A stretch of DNA of 64,000 nucleotides, from the NCBI GenBank assembly GCA_035623075.1, contig DASPUC010000022.1, forward strand, positions 1 through 64,000. Direction: 5' to 3'. Positions 54,306-64,000 of this stretch are shown here, one piece after another (the stretch's first letter is position 1; each line of letters opens with the position of its first letter). The position numbers were made by a program, and so were the translations under genes. Under the pieces are notes generated by a model that ran no database searches, had not been told where the DNA came from, and saw only the letters and a list, made by a program, of their open reading frames with translations. Source of the DNA: Nitrospiraceae bacterium (GTDB lineage: Bacteria; Nitrospirota; Nitrospiria; Nitrospirales; Nitrospiraceae).

Positions 54306-55730
54306 ATGAAGAGGTCCATGACGCGAATTCTGGTGGGAGTGGGTGGGATGCTGGTTATACTTCTTGCGACTCTGCCACCTTCCTCAGCGGGCCAACAGGG
54401 GTCTTCTCTCAAAACAAGGACTCCCACCTGTGACAGCAAGTACAAGAAGAAGACCATCCCGTCCAACGTGCTGAAGGACATTCTTCGTTCACACGAACAA
54501 TGGCTCGAGGACCGCGAGGCCCCAGGCGGCAGCCGAGGCAACCTCTGCCAAGCAGATCTCCATGGCGCCAAGCTCGTGGGGGCCAACTTGGAACGGATTC
54601 GCTTGGAAGGGGCAGTCCTTCGAGGCGCGACCCTTCGTCACAGCAGTTTCCTGCAGGCGAGTTTGGCCGGAGCTGATCTGACCAATGCGAACCTGGAAGA
54701 TGCCAGTCTTGGTGGAGCTGATCTTCGACACGCGACGTTGACCCATGCCAACCTGGCGAAAGCGGAAGGGGAGGAAGCCGCGCTGTACTCTGCGACCCTC
54801 ATCGGAGCACAGCTCCGTGAATCGACCTTCGAGCGGGCCCATTTCGAGGAGGCCGATCTCCAATCGGCCGATCTGAGGAGCGCTAATCTCACAGACACAT
54901 ACTTTTATGGCGCTAGCCTCTATCGGGCCATCTTGTCGGGAGCCGATCTCCTGGGCGCCGACCTGCGCCGAACTAACCTGACGAACGCGACCCTGCACCA
55001 GGCGAGTCTCCAGGGCGTGCTCCTCGACCGAGCACAGTTGGCCGGGGCGCGGATGACCGGGGCAGACCTGGAAGGAGCTTATCTCGACGAGGCAAACCTC
55101 ACCAACGGGAACCTGCAAGAAGCGTTGCTCAGAGGAGCCGACCTGCGATTCACGAATTTGGAATCAGCGAGCTTCCAACAGGCCGACCTGGAGGGAGTCA
55201 ACTTTGAAGGGGCACGTCTCATCAAGACAAACCTACGTACCGCGAATTTGAGGAAGGCGATCTTGTATCACACCATCCTTGACGGAGCCGATTTTCGGGA
55301 AGCGCGGCTCCACAATGCCATTTTGATCGGCGCACGCGGAACGGGCACCATTTTTACCAAGGCAAACATGAGCGACATCTATGCACCGAGGGTCGCGCTC
55401 CATAAGGCCCAACTTAACGACGCGACTCTCGAATCGGCCAATCTCGTCGGCGCGGACCTGAGCGGTTCGAATCTCAGCTACGCCAACCTCACTGACACAA
55501 ACCTGCAAGAAGCCAACTTGCGCGGTGCAACCTTGTCCGGCGCGAATCTCAGCGGCGCCCAATTCCATGACGCTGATCTCCACCAAACAAAGCTCTATGG
55601 AGCCAATCTTTCTTCGGTCTCAGGCCTTACACAAGCTCAGCTGAACACCGCGTGCCTCGACGAGCAGACGAAATTACCAGCAGAACTCAGTCGTCCCGCT
55701 GCCTGCCCGGCGGCCAAGAGCAAGCACTAG
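54306..55730 (+). CDS. exported pentapeptide-repeat protein, 474 aa
   Basis: AGAAGGAG before ATG 54306. Signal peptide to about residue 28 (SSAGQQ), then about 60 A(D/N)Lxx units from residue 75 to the end (ADLHGAKLVGANLER, and so on), forming a right-handed quadrilateral beta-helix. A Cys-containing N-terminal piece (TPTCDSKYKKKTIPSNVLKD) and a C-terminal LNTACLDEQTKLP cap flank the repeats. Function unknown; most likely periplasmic. DNA-mimic roles of Qnr types would need a cytoplasmic protein. Confidence 0.88.
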   Translation: MKRSMTRILVGVGGMLVILLATLPPSSAGQQGSSLKTRTPTCDSKYKKKTIPSNVLKDILRSHEQWLEDREAPGGSRGNLCQADLHGAKLVGANLERIRLEGAVLRGATLRHSSFLQASLAGADLTNANLEDASLGGADLRHATLTHANLAKAEGEEAALYSATLIGAQLRESTFERAHFEEADLQSADLRSANLTDTYFYGASLYRAILSGADLLGADLRRTNLTNATLHQASLQGVLLDRAQLAGARMTGADLEGAYLDEANLTNGNLQEALLRGADLRFTNLESASFQQADLEGVNFEGARLIKTNLRTANLRKAILYHTILDGADFREARLHNAILIGARGTGTIFTKANMSDIYAPRVALHKAQLNDATLESANLVGADLSGSNLSYANLTDTNLQEANLRGATLSGANLSGAQFHDADLHQTKLYGANLSSVSGLTQAQLNTACLDEQTKLPAELSRPAACPAAKSKH

Positions 55731-55780
55731 CTCCTGCTAATCACATAGCTTACGATCACCAGCCTCGAGACGCACAGCCT

Positions 55781-56695
55781 TCAGTATAAGAGGTCGAGTA
55801 GCGACCATAGACTGAAGGTGCTTATCTTGGCTGGGGTCCCATCATCCTGGCAAGGCTGTACCGCGAGCTTTGGCCCGATAGTCTCCCCAATATCTGCCAT
55901 GACGCGCCGGAGATTCGCCTCCAGCTGAATTTCTTTCTTTGATTGTTGCTCGGGCGGATACTCGGCCAACGTTTTCCCCGGGACCTTGACGGCCAGCTCG
56001 TCTTCGCTCCACACCACACCTCGACAGTGCTTCATCTGCACCGCCTCCGCGTGCACCCGCACCGGTCGAAAAGCCCATCCGAATACTTCCGCACCGCCAT
56101 ACCACAGAGGAAAATCCGTCGTCGCGTCCAAGGCCAGATAGGCCCCGATCGCGGCCGGATTCCACGCGGTGGCCAGGCCAATCACGGTGGTGAAGACGGT
56201 GACGTGCGCGCCCCAGCCGGTGACCCAATATTGCCAGCGCACTCGACCGTAGTCATGAATAAGCCCTGTGACGACGACATCCGCACCGCTCTGAGCTGCG
56301 AGGGCATCGACCTGTTCGGCGGTCAGCGGCGTGCCGGCGGGAGCGATGTCCGCCATCATTCGGCGAGTCTCATCGAAGGGAATGACGACCAATCTATTCT
56401 GACGAGTCAATTGTTCCGTCAGAAACATCTGGGCTTTTGTTTGGATTTCATCGACTAACTGAGCCATAATTGTCCGTTCCACTTCCGGCGGTGGATTGTC
56501 CTCGAAGGAATGGATCTGTGTACTCACTGGAAGAGGCCTCTCCAGAATCACAGGTCCGACCACAACCTTGAGGGGATGATCGAGTGGGGCTAATGACGGT
56601 CCGCCCAAGCTGCTGCAACCCACGAGAAGAAGGTACAGACCTATTCCGATGGTAATCAGTATGACCACCGGTTTTTCTGTGTTACCGAATTTCAT
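55781..56695 (-). CDS. lipoprotein of unknown function, 304 aa
   Basis: From ATG 56695: hydrophobic leader and lipobox LLLVGC (Cys about residue 25). The middle (LVDEIQTKAQMFLTEQLTRQ; ADVVVTGLIHDYGRVRWQYW) resembles CsgG/LpoB-like lipoproteins that sum small alpha/beta units. The later part includes FPLWYGGAEVFGWAF. Likely outer-membrane-anchored. The domain assignment is tentative. Confidence 0.65.
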   Translation of the reverse strand: MKFGNTEKPVVILITIGIGLYLLLVGCSSLGGPSLAPLDHPLKVVVGPVILERPLPVSTQIHSFEDNPPPEVERTIMAQLVDEIQTKAQMFLTEQLTRQNRLVVIPFDETRRMMADIAPAGTPLTAEQVDALAAQSGADVVVTGLIHDYGRVRWQYWVTGWGAHVTVFTTVIGLATAWNPAAIGAYLALDATTDFPLWYGGAEVFGWAFRPVRVHAEAVQMKHCRGVVWSEDELAVKVPGKTLAEYPPEQQSKKEIQLEANLRRVMADIGETIGPKLAVQPCQDDGTPAKISTFSLWSLLDLLY

Positions 56696-56847
56696 GCGCA
56701 CGTCGGGCACCCTTTCATCACCATGGCTCAATCAGAGCCAATGGCCACACACGGCACGGGCATGGTCGCCAGGCAGCTGCCTCGATCAGACAGGGCCATA
56801 CCCCACACCCATTACATGGGACGAGGAGAATGCTGTGTCAGGACCTG

Positions 56848-57174
56848 TTACCGGTTGAGCGGAGGATGAAAGAGCGAGAAGGGTGGGACGAGTGGAGTGG
56901 TTATAGGAACGGCGGGGTCAATCAAGGAAACGGGATGTGAAACTTGATGCGCACCGGAAGGAATAGAAACAAACGCCAAGTGGCAAGGGCACCCGTCATC
57001 AGTCAGCCCTCCTGAGCTTGGGACGACGCCAGTGATCTGAACAGTGTCAAACACGCTGCCAGCTGATGCTGCAAGTCGCCACTCGTCCAGACAACTGAGT
57101 CCTGTGAGCTGCGCGCTCAGCAGTACGATCAACCCGACGACAAGCAGTTGGGTGAGCTGTCTATGGACCATCAA
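56848..57174 (-). CDS. small secreted Cys-containing protein, 108 aa
   Basis: Signal-like N-terminus (QLLVVGLIVLLSAQLTGLS) then DDGCPCHLAFVSIPSG, a CxCH-type metal-binding possibility. It resembles short secreted proteins found beside metal-efflux operons, but none adjoins here. No further motif. Confidence 0.5.
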   Translation of the reverse strand: MMVHRQLTQLLVVGLIVLLSAQLTGLSCLDEWRLAASAGSVFDTVQITGVVPSSGGLTDDGCPCHLAFVSIPSGAHQVSHPVSLIDPAVPITTPLVPPFSLFHPPLNR

Positions 57175-57325
57175 GAAGAGCTCTGAGTGCGGTGCGCCTC
57201 AAGCATTGTTCCAGAAACTAATTGTATTCTAGCACGGCTCGGACGGTGGAACATCAAGCAAGGGTGTTCAGAAACTGGAGCCACAGAAGCAACTGACCTT
57301 AAACGGTTCAGTTCATCTGCCACTC

Positions 57326-57880
57326 CTACTTCTTCGTACAGCGCAGGTCTGCATGCTGGAGCTCCGCGATTTTTTGATCATCGAACGGAATGGGAGCACA
57401 GCCGTGTCCCTTTTCACAGACAAAGTCAAACCTCTTCGCCGGCTGATGACAACTTAAGCATGGGGCTCCGAGCGACAGATTGACGACGTTGTCTCCACGA
57501 TCTCTGATCTTGGTCCCTTCCTTGGAGACGTTCAAGGCGAAAAATTCCCAGCCATTCGTGTTGGGAAACTTCTCATGCGAGTGCTTCACCATGGCTTCAA
57601 ACGGAACCAGCTGGAGGATGGTGCCGACGGGATACTCCGTGTCCGGCACGCTGTCCCGGAAGATCCGCATCGCCTCTTTCAATTTCTCCGGATCAGCATG
57701 CTTGAAGCGCGTATTCCTGACCTTCGGCCAGTCGAGGATACACCCAAAGGTCTGTTCTGTGACCCTGAGATTTTGAGCCAATGCACTGGGCAACATAGAA
57801 AAGCCAAACCCGACGGCAAGTAGGATCCCTGTACACACCCAAACCGAAATTTGACGCCCGACCTTAATGAACTTACGCAT
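57326..57880 (-). CDS. monohaem c-type cytochrome, unclassified, 184 aa
   Basis: From Met 57880: signal peptide to about residue 35 (SALAQN). The mature part ends with CLSCHQPAKRFDFVCEKGHGC; the haem site CLSCH lies near residue 143. GWEFFALNVSKEGTKIRDRG upstream recalls cytochrome-P460-like folds. Extra Cys pair near the end. Periplasmic redox role likely; substrate unknown. Just downstream of the broken epoxide hydrolase. Confidence 0.8.
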   Translation of the reverse strand: MRKFIKVGRQISVWVCTGILLAVGFGFSMLPSALAQNLRVTEQTFGCILDWPKVRNTRFKHADPEKLKEAMRIFRDSVPDTEYPVGTILQLVPFEAMVKHSHEKFPNTNGWEFFALNVSKEGTKIRDRGDNVVNLSLGAPCLSCHQPAKRFDFVCEKGHGCAPIPFDDQKIAELQHADLRCTKK

Positions 57881-57903
57881 TTGCGTACTCCTCTCTTCTT
57901 TTG

Positions 57904-59351
57904 TCACCCGCACTCTATGCGTCGGTTCAAAATCCACCATTTTTGAAGGGCAACCCGGCTTGCCTTGTTGGCCCACCAAGCTGGAGAATTCACTTCGGAT
58001 AGGTCAATGTCTTCCAGCATCTGTCGTCGCAAACTGGGATTTGGCCTGTCCGTCTTTATGGGACAGGCCAAATCCTTGACAGCTAACGCAACGGACTTGA
58101 AGCCGGCACGAAGTTCTTCCGTGAAGGCCTTCGGCTGCTCCCAGGCCGCAAAGTGACCGCCTTTGTCGAGTTTGTTGTAATGGATCAGTTTGGGATATGC
58201 CCGCTCCGTCCAGCTCCGCGGGGCTGGATAGAGTTCGTCAGGGAAGACGCTCACGGCAACCGGGATGGAGACGCCTTTGGCATTGAAGTACCCTTTGCCC
58301 CAATATTCCCAATAGAGACGGGCGCCAGAAAGCGCCTTGTTTGTCAACCAAGTGATCGTGATGTTGTCGAGAACGTCGTCTGGCGTCAGGCCTTCAGGGT
58401 GCCCATCAACGGCACGTGCGATGAGCTCCAAGCTACGCGCGTCGTGATCAAGGAAATAAGCCGCCAGACCGACGGGTGAATCCACGATTCCGTATAATGT
58501 CTGCGGTCGCAGCCCCATCTGGTACCCGTAGCCGATTCCCTTTTGATATACAAATTGTAAGCGCTCGTAAGCGACTTTCTCTTCGGCTGAGAGCCCCGAT
58601 GGCGCCGGTGCCCCGGAAAAAGCCGCTCCGTCAATGTCGGCCGGAAAGATGCCGGGCATGTTGGTGTGAATGCCGAGCAGTCCGGACGGCGCCTGCAGAC
58701 CCATCATATCGACGACGACCGCGCCCCAATCGCCGCCCTGTGTTACGTATTGCGTGTAGCCGTCTTCATCAGCACGTCCCAGGCGCGTGCCATGTGCACA
58801 GGATCCCAGCCTCTCGTGGTGGGCATTCCGGAGAAGCCGTAGCCCGGCATCGATGGAATCACGACATGGAAAGCATCCGACAGCTTGCCGCCATGTGCCG
58901 TGGGATCGGTCAGGGGATCGATGATCTTCAGCTGTTCGATGATCGATCCCGGCCATCCGTGCGTGACAATGAGCGGCAACGCATTTTCGTGTTTTGAACG
59001 GGCGTGAATGAAATGAATATCCAGCCCATCGATCTCAGTGATGAACTGCGGGTAGCCGTTCAGCCTCGCCTCGACCTTGCGCCAATCGTAGAGTGTCGCC
59101 CAATAGCGCGCGAGTCTTTGCATCGTTGCGAGCGGCACACCTTGTGCGAACTCCGTGACCGTGTTCCTCCCAGGCCACCGGTCGTCGCGTTGCGAGGATT
59201 CCGGGACCGTTTCCGCCTCAGGCCACCTTGTCGCGCTGATGCGCCTGCGCAATTCCGTAAGTTCCGCTTCCGGAAAATTCACACGAAACGGTCGAATCGC
59301 ATTCTTGTCAGCTGTCTGGTCGCTGCGCTCTTTGGTTGGACTGGTGGTCAT
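57904..59351 (-). pseudogene. epoxide hydrolase (EHN type), frameshifted
   Basis: From ATG 59351 (AAGGAGG upstream): the EHN domain with FRVNFPEAELTELRRRI and WPGSIIEQLKIIDPL, up to AWDVLMK near 58750. There the frame changes. The continuation, in the next frame, has nucleophile region VTQGGDWGAVV (Asp), cap segments, and GGHFAAWEQPKAF with the catalytic His. The C-terminus runs about 60 residues past the usual end, so a second lesion is possible. Corrected, it would hydrolyse an epoxide via a covalent ester. As written it is split. Confidence 0.85.
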
Positions 59352-59630
59352 GGCGGCCTCCTTGTGAGTGATTGTGGATTGCGAAACTGCGGTTGATTAG
59401 TATGCCGTCTCATTCCTTTCTCCTGTATCGACAGCGCTCGTCGCTGCCGGGCAGATCGCACAGTCTATCCTGGGCGAGCGGTCGATCCCGGGCAGCGATA
59501 TACTGAGCTGATAGCAAAGGTATTATCAGTTAGAACCGCCAGCCTCTCTTCGATTGGATAGAACTGCCCGGGGCGATGAGCTCACGCATATTGTGTCCTC
59601 CTCTCCTTCTTTTCACAGACGCAACTCGGT

Positions 59631-60647
59631 TTAGTTCATGGTGAGCACCACGCGGAACCGCGCCTTGCCGCTCATCATGCGTTCGTAGCCCGTAGCCGCT
59701 TGTTCGAGCGGCAGCGTCTCCACCATGGCGCGAATCCCCGTGAGGGCGCAAAAGTTGAGCGTGTCTTCCGAATCTCTGGCGGTCCCTGACGGCCAACCGA
59801 GTATGGACCGGCGCTGGAGGAGGAGTTGCAGGGGTGTCGTGCTGATGGGATCGGCCGAGGCCCCGACCACCAGCAGTTGCCCCCCAACCCCCAGTCCGTC
59901 AATGAGGGGCGACATGGCCTTCCCGTCCGGCACGGTCGCAAGAATGACGGAAGCGCTACCCAGACTCGTGAGTTCTTTCGCGACATCGTCGGCATTGGTG
60001 TCGAGGTATCGGACGGCACCGAGCTTCAACGCCAGGGATTTTTTGTCCTGACCTCGACCGATCGCCACGGTGTGAAATCCCATCTTGCTCGCGAACTGGA
60101 TGCCCAGGTGGCCGAGTCCGCCAATGCCGTGCACGGCTACGACATCTCCCGCGACCGCACGGCTATGCCGCAGACTGTTGAACGTCGTGACCCCCGCGCA
60201 CAGGATAGGGGCCGCTTCCACCGGCGAAAGACCGTCTGGAATTGCCGCCACGGTTTCCTGCCCGGCGATCATGTACTGGGCGTATCCGCCATCGGCGTTG
60301 ATTCCGGTCACGCGGAAGTGCCGACACCCCATGAAATCGCCTCGCCGGCAAGGGTCGCATTGAAAACAGTGCCCGCCGTGCCAGCCCACGCCGACCCGCT
60401 GGCCTTTCTTCCAGGCTGTCACGCCCGCGCCGACCTCGTCGATGACTCCGGCTATCTCGTGGCCGGTCACACGCGGGAATTGCACGCCCGGCCAAATGCC
60501 CTCCTTTACGACGACGTCGCTATGGCAGATCCCGCAGGCCTGCACTTTAATGCGGACCTGGTTGGCCCCCGGTGTCGGGATCTCTCGCTTGACCACTTCG
60601 AATGGCTTGCCTGGCGAGGGAATTTGAACAGCGATCATCTGTGGCAT
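59631..60647 (-). CDS. zinc-dependent alcohol dehydrogenase, 338 aa
   Basis: MDR family. Catalytic zinc: Cys in GICHSDVV (about residue 39) and GHEIAGVIDE (His). Structural zinc CFQCDPCRRGDFMGC. NAD(P) fold GIGGLGHLGIQ. Complete. RBS AAGGAGG before ATG 60647. Similar to AdhA-type enzymes that use primary alcohols; substrate not fixed. Same strand as the epoxide hydrolase but with a 279-bp gap. Confidence 0.92.
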   Translation of the reverse strand: MPQMIAVQIPSPGKPFEVVKREIPTPGANQVRIKVQACGICHSDVVVKEGIWPGVQFPRVTGHEIAGVIDEVGAGVTAWKKGQRVGVGWHGGHCFQCDPCRRGDFMGCRHFRVTGINADGGYAQYMIAGQETVAAIPDGLSPVEAAPILCAGVTTFNSLRHSRAVAGDVVAVHGIGGLGHLGIQFASKMGFHTVAIGRGQDKKSLALKLGAVRYLDTNADDVAKELTSLGSASVILATVPDGKAMSPLIDGLGVGGQLLVVGASADPISTTPLQLLLQRRSILGWPSGTARDSEDTLNFCALTGIRAMVETLPLEQAATGYERMMSGKARFRVVLTMN

Positions 60648-60808
60648 GTCGGCCTCCTTGGGGTTCTGTGGTCATGGTGTCATCAGATCGAGAGTCATGA
60701 GTAAAGACACAACGATTGGTGTATGAATCGTCACGATCCAAGCTGGACCCGCATGAAGCTTGGAGATCAGTCGACGCAATGTATGCACGGGCCCGCCTTA
60801 CGACACAG

Positions 60809-61351
60809 TTACTTTTCACACGTGGGTGTCGTGGGCTGGGGCGACTCCTCTACCTCACCTGGTTGGTAGTGCGTCTTGCCTCCATGTGCCGCGTGTTCGC
60901 CGTGGGGCACCACGTCGAATTCCGCGACGGCCACGTGCTTCAGCCAATAGCCCTCCTCGCCTTTCGCGCCGTGCATCGACGTATCTCCGGTAGCCGGAGT
61001 ATTGGTCCGATGAAAATGGGTAAAGCCGGTCTTCCCATGATCCGGCTGCGATTCGGCACAAAACCGGCCTTTGATGCCTTGGCCGACCCACTGTAAGACT
61101 GCGGTGGGATCGCTAACCGGCTTATCGAACATCAGGAACTGGACCCGGCCATGGCCTTCGTCCAGCCACAGATGGTTGGGCGGATTCGGGTGGACCGGCT
61201 CAAACGTGTAGGCCTTGATGAGGACCGGCCCGATATTGTTGGCGGCTTCTGGCGCGGCCGCCGTTCCCGCTCCCGCGCGGTTGCTGCTGAACCAGACGCT
61301 ACCGAGCAACCCCACCACCATGACACTCAGGACACAGACCTTGGTCGCCAT
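60809..61351 (-). CDS. exported His-rich protein of unknown function, 180 aa
   Basis: Signal peptide to about residue 27 (RAGAGTAAA). A single domain with HLWLDEGHGRVQFLMF and TGFTHFHRTNT, and a C-terminal His cluster (PHGEHAAHGGKTHYQ). GGAGGTG precedes ATG 61351. The histidines may bind metal. Family not recognised. Confidence 0.6.
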   Translation of the reverse strand: MATKVCVLSVMVVGLLGSVWFSSNRAGAGTAAAPEAANNIGPVLIKAYTFEPVHPNPPNHLWLDEGHGRVQFLMFDKPVSDPTAVLQWVGQGIKGRFCAESQPDHGKTGFTHFHRTNTPATGDTSMHGAKGEEGYWLKHVAVAEFDVVPHGEHAAHGGKTHYQPGEVEESPQPTTPTCEK

Positions 61352-61936
61352 CGCACACCTCCAATAATGTTAGTTTTGCAGGTATCTGAAATGATCAGAC
61401 CAATCCCGATCGGCCCTATCACATTGCTGTAAGCGATACGCATGTTACGGTTCAGAGGGTTTGTCGCAGCGGAAAGATCACTGCTGACCTAGGGCTCGAA
61501 TCTGCCCACCTTTCAAGATTTGTCCCTGTTGCTGAACTACTGTGTAAGACTGGCGCGGCTTCCGACACGTCGATAGACTTCAGGGCACCACTGCTCGCTC
61601 ACTTGAGCCTTCGCGTCCGCGATAGAATCTCTTTGGATCGATTCTCTGCTCAGAGCATGACCGAGTCAAATAAGGAATTCATAAAGATTCATCAGTCGTG
61701 AGTAATTGAGGTAATGGATCCGAAGACATTGATTGTTCAACCAACGAGGAGGACGAGTATAGAGCGATGATGTGTTACGGAATCGTTAGGCGGAGCTTAG
61801 CGAGTGGAAAACATTTGGTTTTGGACCATCGCTAGGAGCGATGTGAAATTGCCTGAGGACTCGACTTTCTTTCCTTGCATTTCAAATAGAGATTTAGACA
61901 CTGGGAAGCTGAGAGCTTTCAGAGAGACAATTGCCA
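61352..61936. other. no recognisable gene
   Basis: A/T-rich in places (61660-61760). A short minus frame at 61797-62036 overlaps the transpeptidase and reads as a shadow. The upstream region of the 60809 gene must lie at the left end. Confidence 0.45.
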
Positions 61937-62763
61937 CTAGCGCTCGCTTTTCGGGGCCTGGCCAATGATTCGCACCCGCGGACCATGCTCGAGCAAGACC
62001 ACGTGATCGTCCTCCGGCTCTCTGCCTAATACCCACACGAAGAGTCGTTTCGCATCGCTCAGCTCAGGATCCTTCGGCATCCCATACTGCTCCGCCTGCA
62101 TCGGTTCATCGTAGAGGCCGATGCAGCCGTGGGATGCGGGATACCCAGGCATATCGCGTCCATGAATCCAATAGGACACGCCCTCCCGATTCACGTGGAA
62201 TCGCAACGCATAGTTCATGGGATAAGGACGATCCGTTCCCTCAACCGTGTAGAGGCAGGATTGATGGCTGCGATGCGCTGCCGCGATGCGAAACTCGCCG
62301 GTTGGCGTTTCATTGTTCCCGTTCCCAGACGCGATCGGCAGGGCAAATCGAAGCGCGCCGTATTCGTAGGCGCCCAAAAACTGTTCCGCCAAGTCGATCA
62401 GAACAAATTGTTCATCCTGTTCGGCGGCGGGGTAGACGAGCGGAGCGGATTGAATGAGGCGAGATCATCGAGCCTTTTCGGGACTTTGATTGAAGCACCG
62501 GGGCGCGCATGTCGCCGGTCGATCCGATTGAACCGCGCGACATCGATCCAGCGATCACCGAATAATGTGTCCAGGAATTCACCGGGGCGAAGAGTCTGAC
62601 AGCGCCAGTCGACCGTCGCATCACTCGGGTACTGAATCTCGCACGGACTCGGGTGTTTCGTGGGGGGTTCCGCAAATGCAGACGGTATGAACACCGTCGA
62701 GACCAGAAAGACCAAGCCGCTGAATAGACTGCGACATGGTGCCAGCCGGAAACGTAGGCGCAA
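61937..62763 (-). pseudogene. L,D-transpeptidase (YkuD), frameshifted
   Basis: A TTG at 62763 is one possible start, followed by a signal-like LRFRLAPC...STVFIPSAFA and a LysM-like part (GEFLDTLFGDRWIDVARFNR, IKVPKRL). Near 62400-62460 the frame changes: YPAAEQDEQFVLIDLAEQFL then LPIASGNG, and the YkuD active site HGRDMPGYPASHGCIGLYD with catalytic Cys. Corrected, it would cross-link peptidoglycan or attach lipoprotein outside the cell. As written the catalytic domain has no good start. Confidence 0.82.
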
Positions 62764-62975
62764 GTCGAGACCAAGGCTGAGCGAACGTTGAATTGGCTTC
62801 GTCTCAGCCTTAGGAACTAGACACGCTATGAGGAACCATTTCCCATCGCACCCGGCAACGAGCTTCGGCAGAACGCCACTCCCGCACCGAGACTCGCCAT
62901 CGTGCGCACACGCAGTGGTTGCTCGTCTTGTTTCCCGAACAACTGATTGTAGATTTGCTTGTGATCCACCACCTG

Positions 62976-64000
62976 TCACGTAAGGTCTCGTACAACAGCA
63001 ACGTAGCGACTGTTGGACATCCTCGTGGCAGTGATTTCGACCGGGATGACCGTTCCGTCTTTGCGCTGTACCAATCGCGTAAAACGCAAGGGCTTGCCGA
63101 AACGGAGTCGATTGAGGCGTTGTTGGGCTAGATCTCTTTCTGCGAGAAGGTAGGTGTCCTTTACATGCAGGCGGAGCAATTCCTCCCTCGAGTACCCAAA
63201 GATGTCACAGACCTTCGAATTGGCCATCTTAAAATATCCGTCCATATCCACCACCGCCATGCCATCCGAGGCCTCCTCCATCAAGAGCCGATACTGACGC
63301 TCGCTCTCCTGTAACGCTGCTTCTGCTTCCTTGCGTTCCGTAATATCTTGAGCAAAGACGAGAACTCCGATCACGTTCCCCTCGGCATCACGGTAAGGCA
63401 TCTTGTCTGTCTGCACCCAGCGCTTGTGCCCCGGCGATGTTTCATAGAGTTCGACAATCCCGAGTTTCGGCTGACCGGAGGCGATGACTGCCAGATCGTC
63501 CTGATGATACTGCTCCGCTTCCTCGGGATAGAGATCGTAGGTAGATTGGCCTTCGACCTCCGCCACGGATTTGTCGATTGATTCCGCTGCTCGCCGATTG
63601 GCCCGCAAAATCCGATTCTGCGAATCCTTATACCAGACCATGGCGGGAATGAGATCCAGCAGAGCCTGTTGTTCGATCTGCTGTCGCAGAAGGTTCGCTT
63701 CAGCCTCTTTCCGCTGGGTAATATCACGAATGATGCCGCAACTAAACGTCTGATCGTCGGATTTCCACGTGCTGAGCGACAGCTCGATGGGAAATTCGCA
63801 CCCGTCACTTCTTAAGCCGTATACCTCGATCGTTCTCCCCGTCAGAGCTGAGACGCCGGTGGCCTTGACCCGTTCAAGTCCTCGCTGATGATCCTCTCGG
63901 TACCGAATCGGCATGATCATGGTCAGCGGCTGTCCCAGCATCTCTCCCTCCGTATAGCCAAAAAGGCATTCCGCAGCGGCATTCCATGAGACAATCCTGC
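62976..64000 (-). CDS. multi-PAS sensory protein, partial (runs off right edge)
   Basis: The frame is open to base 64000 and starts outside. At least three PAS domains: ECLFGYTEGEMLGQPLTMI (first), AMVWYKDSQNRILRANRRA, and GMAVVDMDGYFKMANSKVCD. Linkers ITQRKEAEANLL and DITERKEAEAALQ are PAC ends. It stops at VVRDLT without kinase, GGDEF or other output domain on this side, which is unusual. Upstream parts beyond the window may hold more. Confidence 0.85.
   Translation of the reverse strand, partial: RIVSWNAAAECLFGYTEGEMLGQPLTMIMPIRYREDHQRGLERVKATGVSALTGRTIEVYGLRSDGCEFPIELSLSTWKSDDQTFSCGIIRDITQRKEAEANLLRQQIEQQALLDLIPAMVWYKDSQNRILRANRRAAESIDKSVAEVEGQSTYDLYPEEAEQYHQDDLAVIASGQPKLGIVELYETSPGHKRWVQTDKMPYRDAEGNVIGVLVFAQDITERKEAEAALQESERQYRLLMEEASDGMAVVDMDGYFKMANSKVCDIFGYSREELLRLHVKDTYLLAERDLAQQRLNRLRFGKPLRFTRLVQRKDGTVIPVEITATRMSNSRYVAVVRDLT

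Noticed and set aside
54306-55730. Qnr-type quinolone resistance protein
   Set aside because: It is twice the length of Qnr proteins and has a signal peptide, so it should be outside the cytoplasm.

Overview
The window looks like a chromosome segment of a Nitrospirota bacterium, most likely genus Nitrospira. This is inferred from gene content only: a NADH-linked formate dehydrogenase in fdsGBA order, small c-type cytochromes, CzcA-type pumps, many universal-stress, BON, CBS and Hsp20 genes, small zinc ribbons, and AGGAGG ribosome sites. No rRNA, amo, hao, nxr or CRISPR is visible.

The left 36 kb is accessory-looking and is punctuated by tRNA remnants, all on the + strand. A tRNA-Ser(UGA) 3' half lies at 1539-1599 and its last 23 bp recur at 14951-14973. 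Intact tRNA-Ser(GCU) (16250-16343) and tRNA-Phe(GAA) (16723-16798) follow. A tRNA-Thr(CGU) 3' half lies at 35511-35555. A 48-bp copy of the tRNA-Phe 3' half (45/48 identical) lies at 35753-35800. The 3' halves start at the anticodon stem-loop, as expected for tyrosine-recombinase att sites. I read 1600-14973 and 16799-35800 as islands added in tandem; no integrase remains in the window.

The first segment holds a CzcA-type pump, envelope lipoproteins, a TAXI-type binding protein with two membrane anchors, a nuclease-fold protein lacking catalytic residues and a broken TPR gene. The second holds Hsp20 and BON proteins, a two-gene SufBC-like (SMS-type) Fe-S scaffold, an AmrS-type radical SAM enzyme, a tightly coupled rtcA / Mut7-C nuclease / endonuclease V / DUF1614 operon, a THUMP protein coupled to a LigD-type 3'-phosphoesterase, two cytochromes c, and a second CzcA-type pump with its adaptor.

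From 35.9 kb the content looks more like resident metabolism and stress genes. These include formate dehydrogenase with two upstream partner genes, three universal stress proteins, a cupredoxin, adenylylsulfate kinase, an HPF-cold-shock fusion next to a LonB-like protease, a nicotinamidase/nicotinate phosphoribosyltransferase pair for NAD salvage, a pentapeptide-repeat protein, an alcohol dehydrogenase, an L,D-transpeptidase and a PAS protein cut by the window edge.

At least six genes are split by apparent frameshifts or stops: TPR, NTF2-like, Hsp20, DUF1614, epoxide hydrolase and L,D-transpeptidase. Several lie at homopolymers, so residual sequencing indels are as likely as gene decay.
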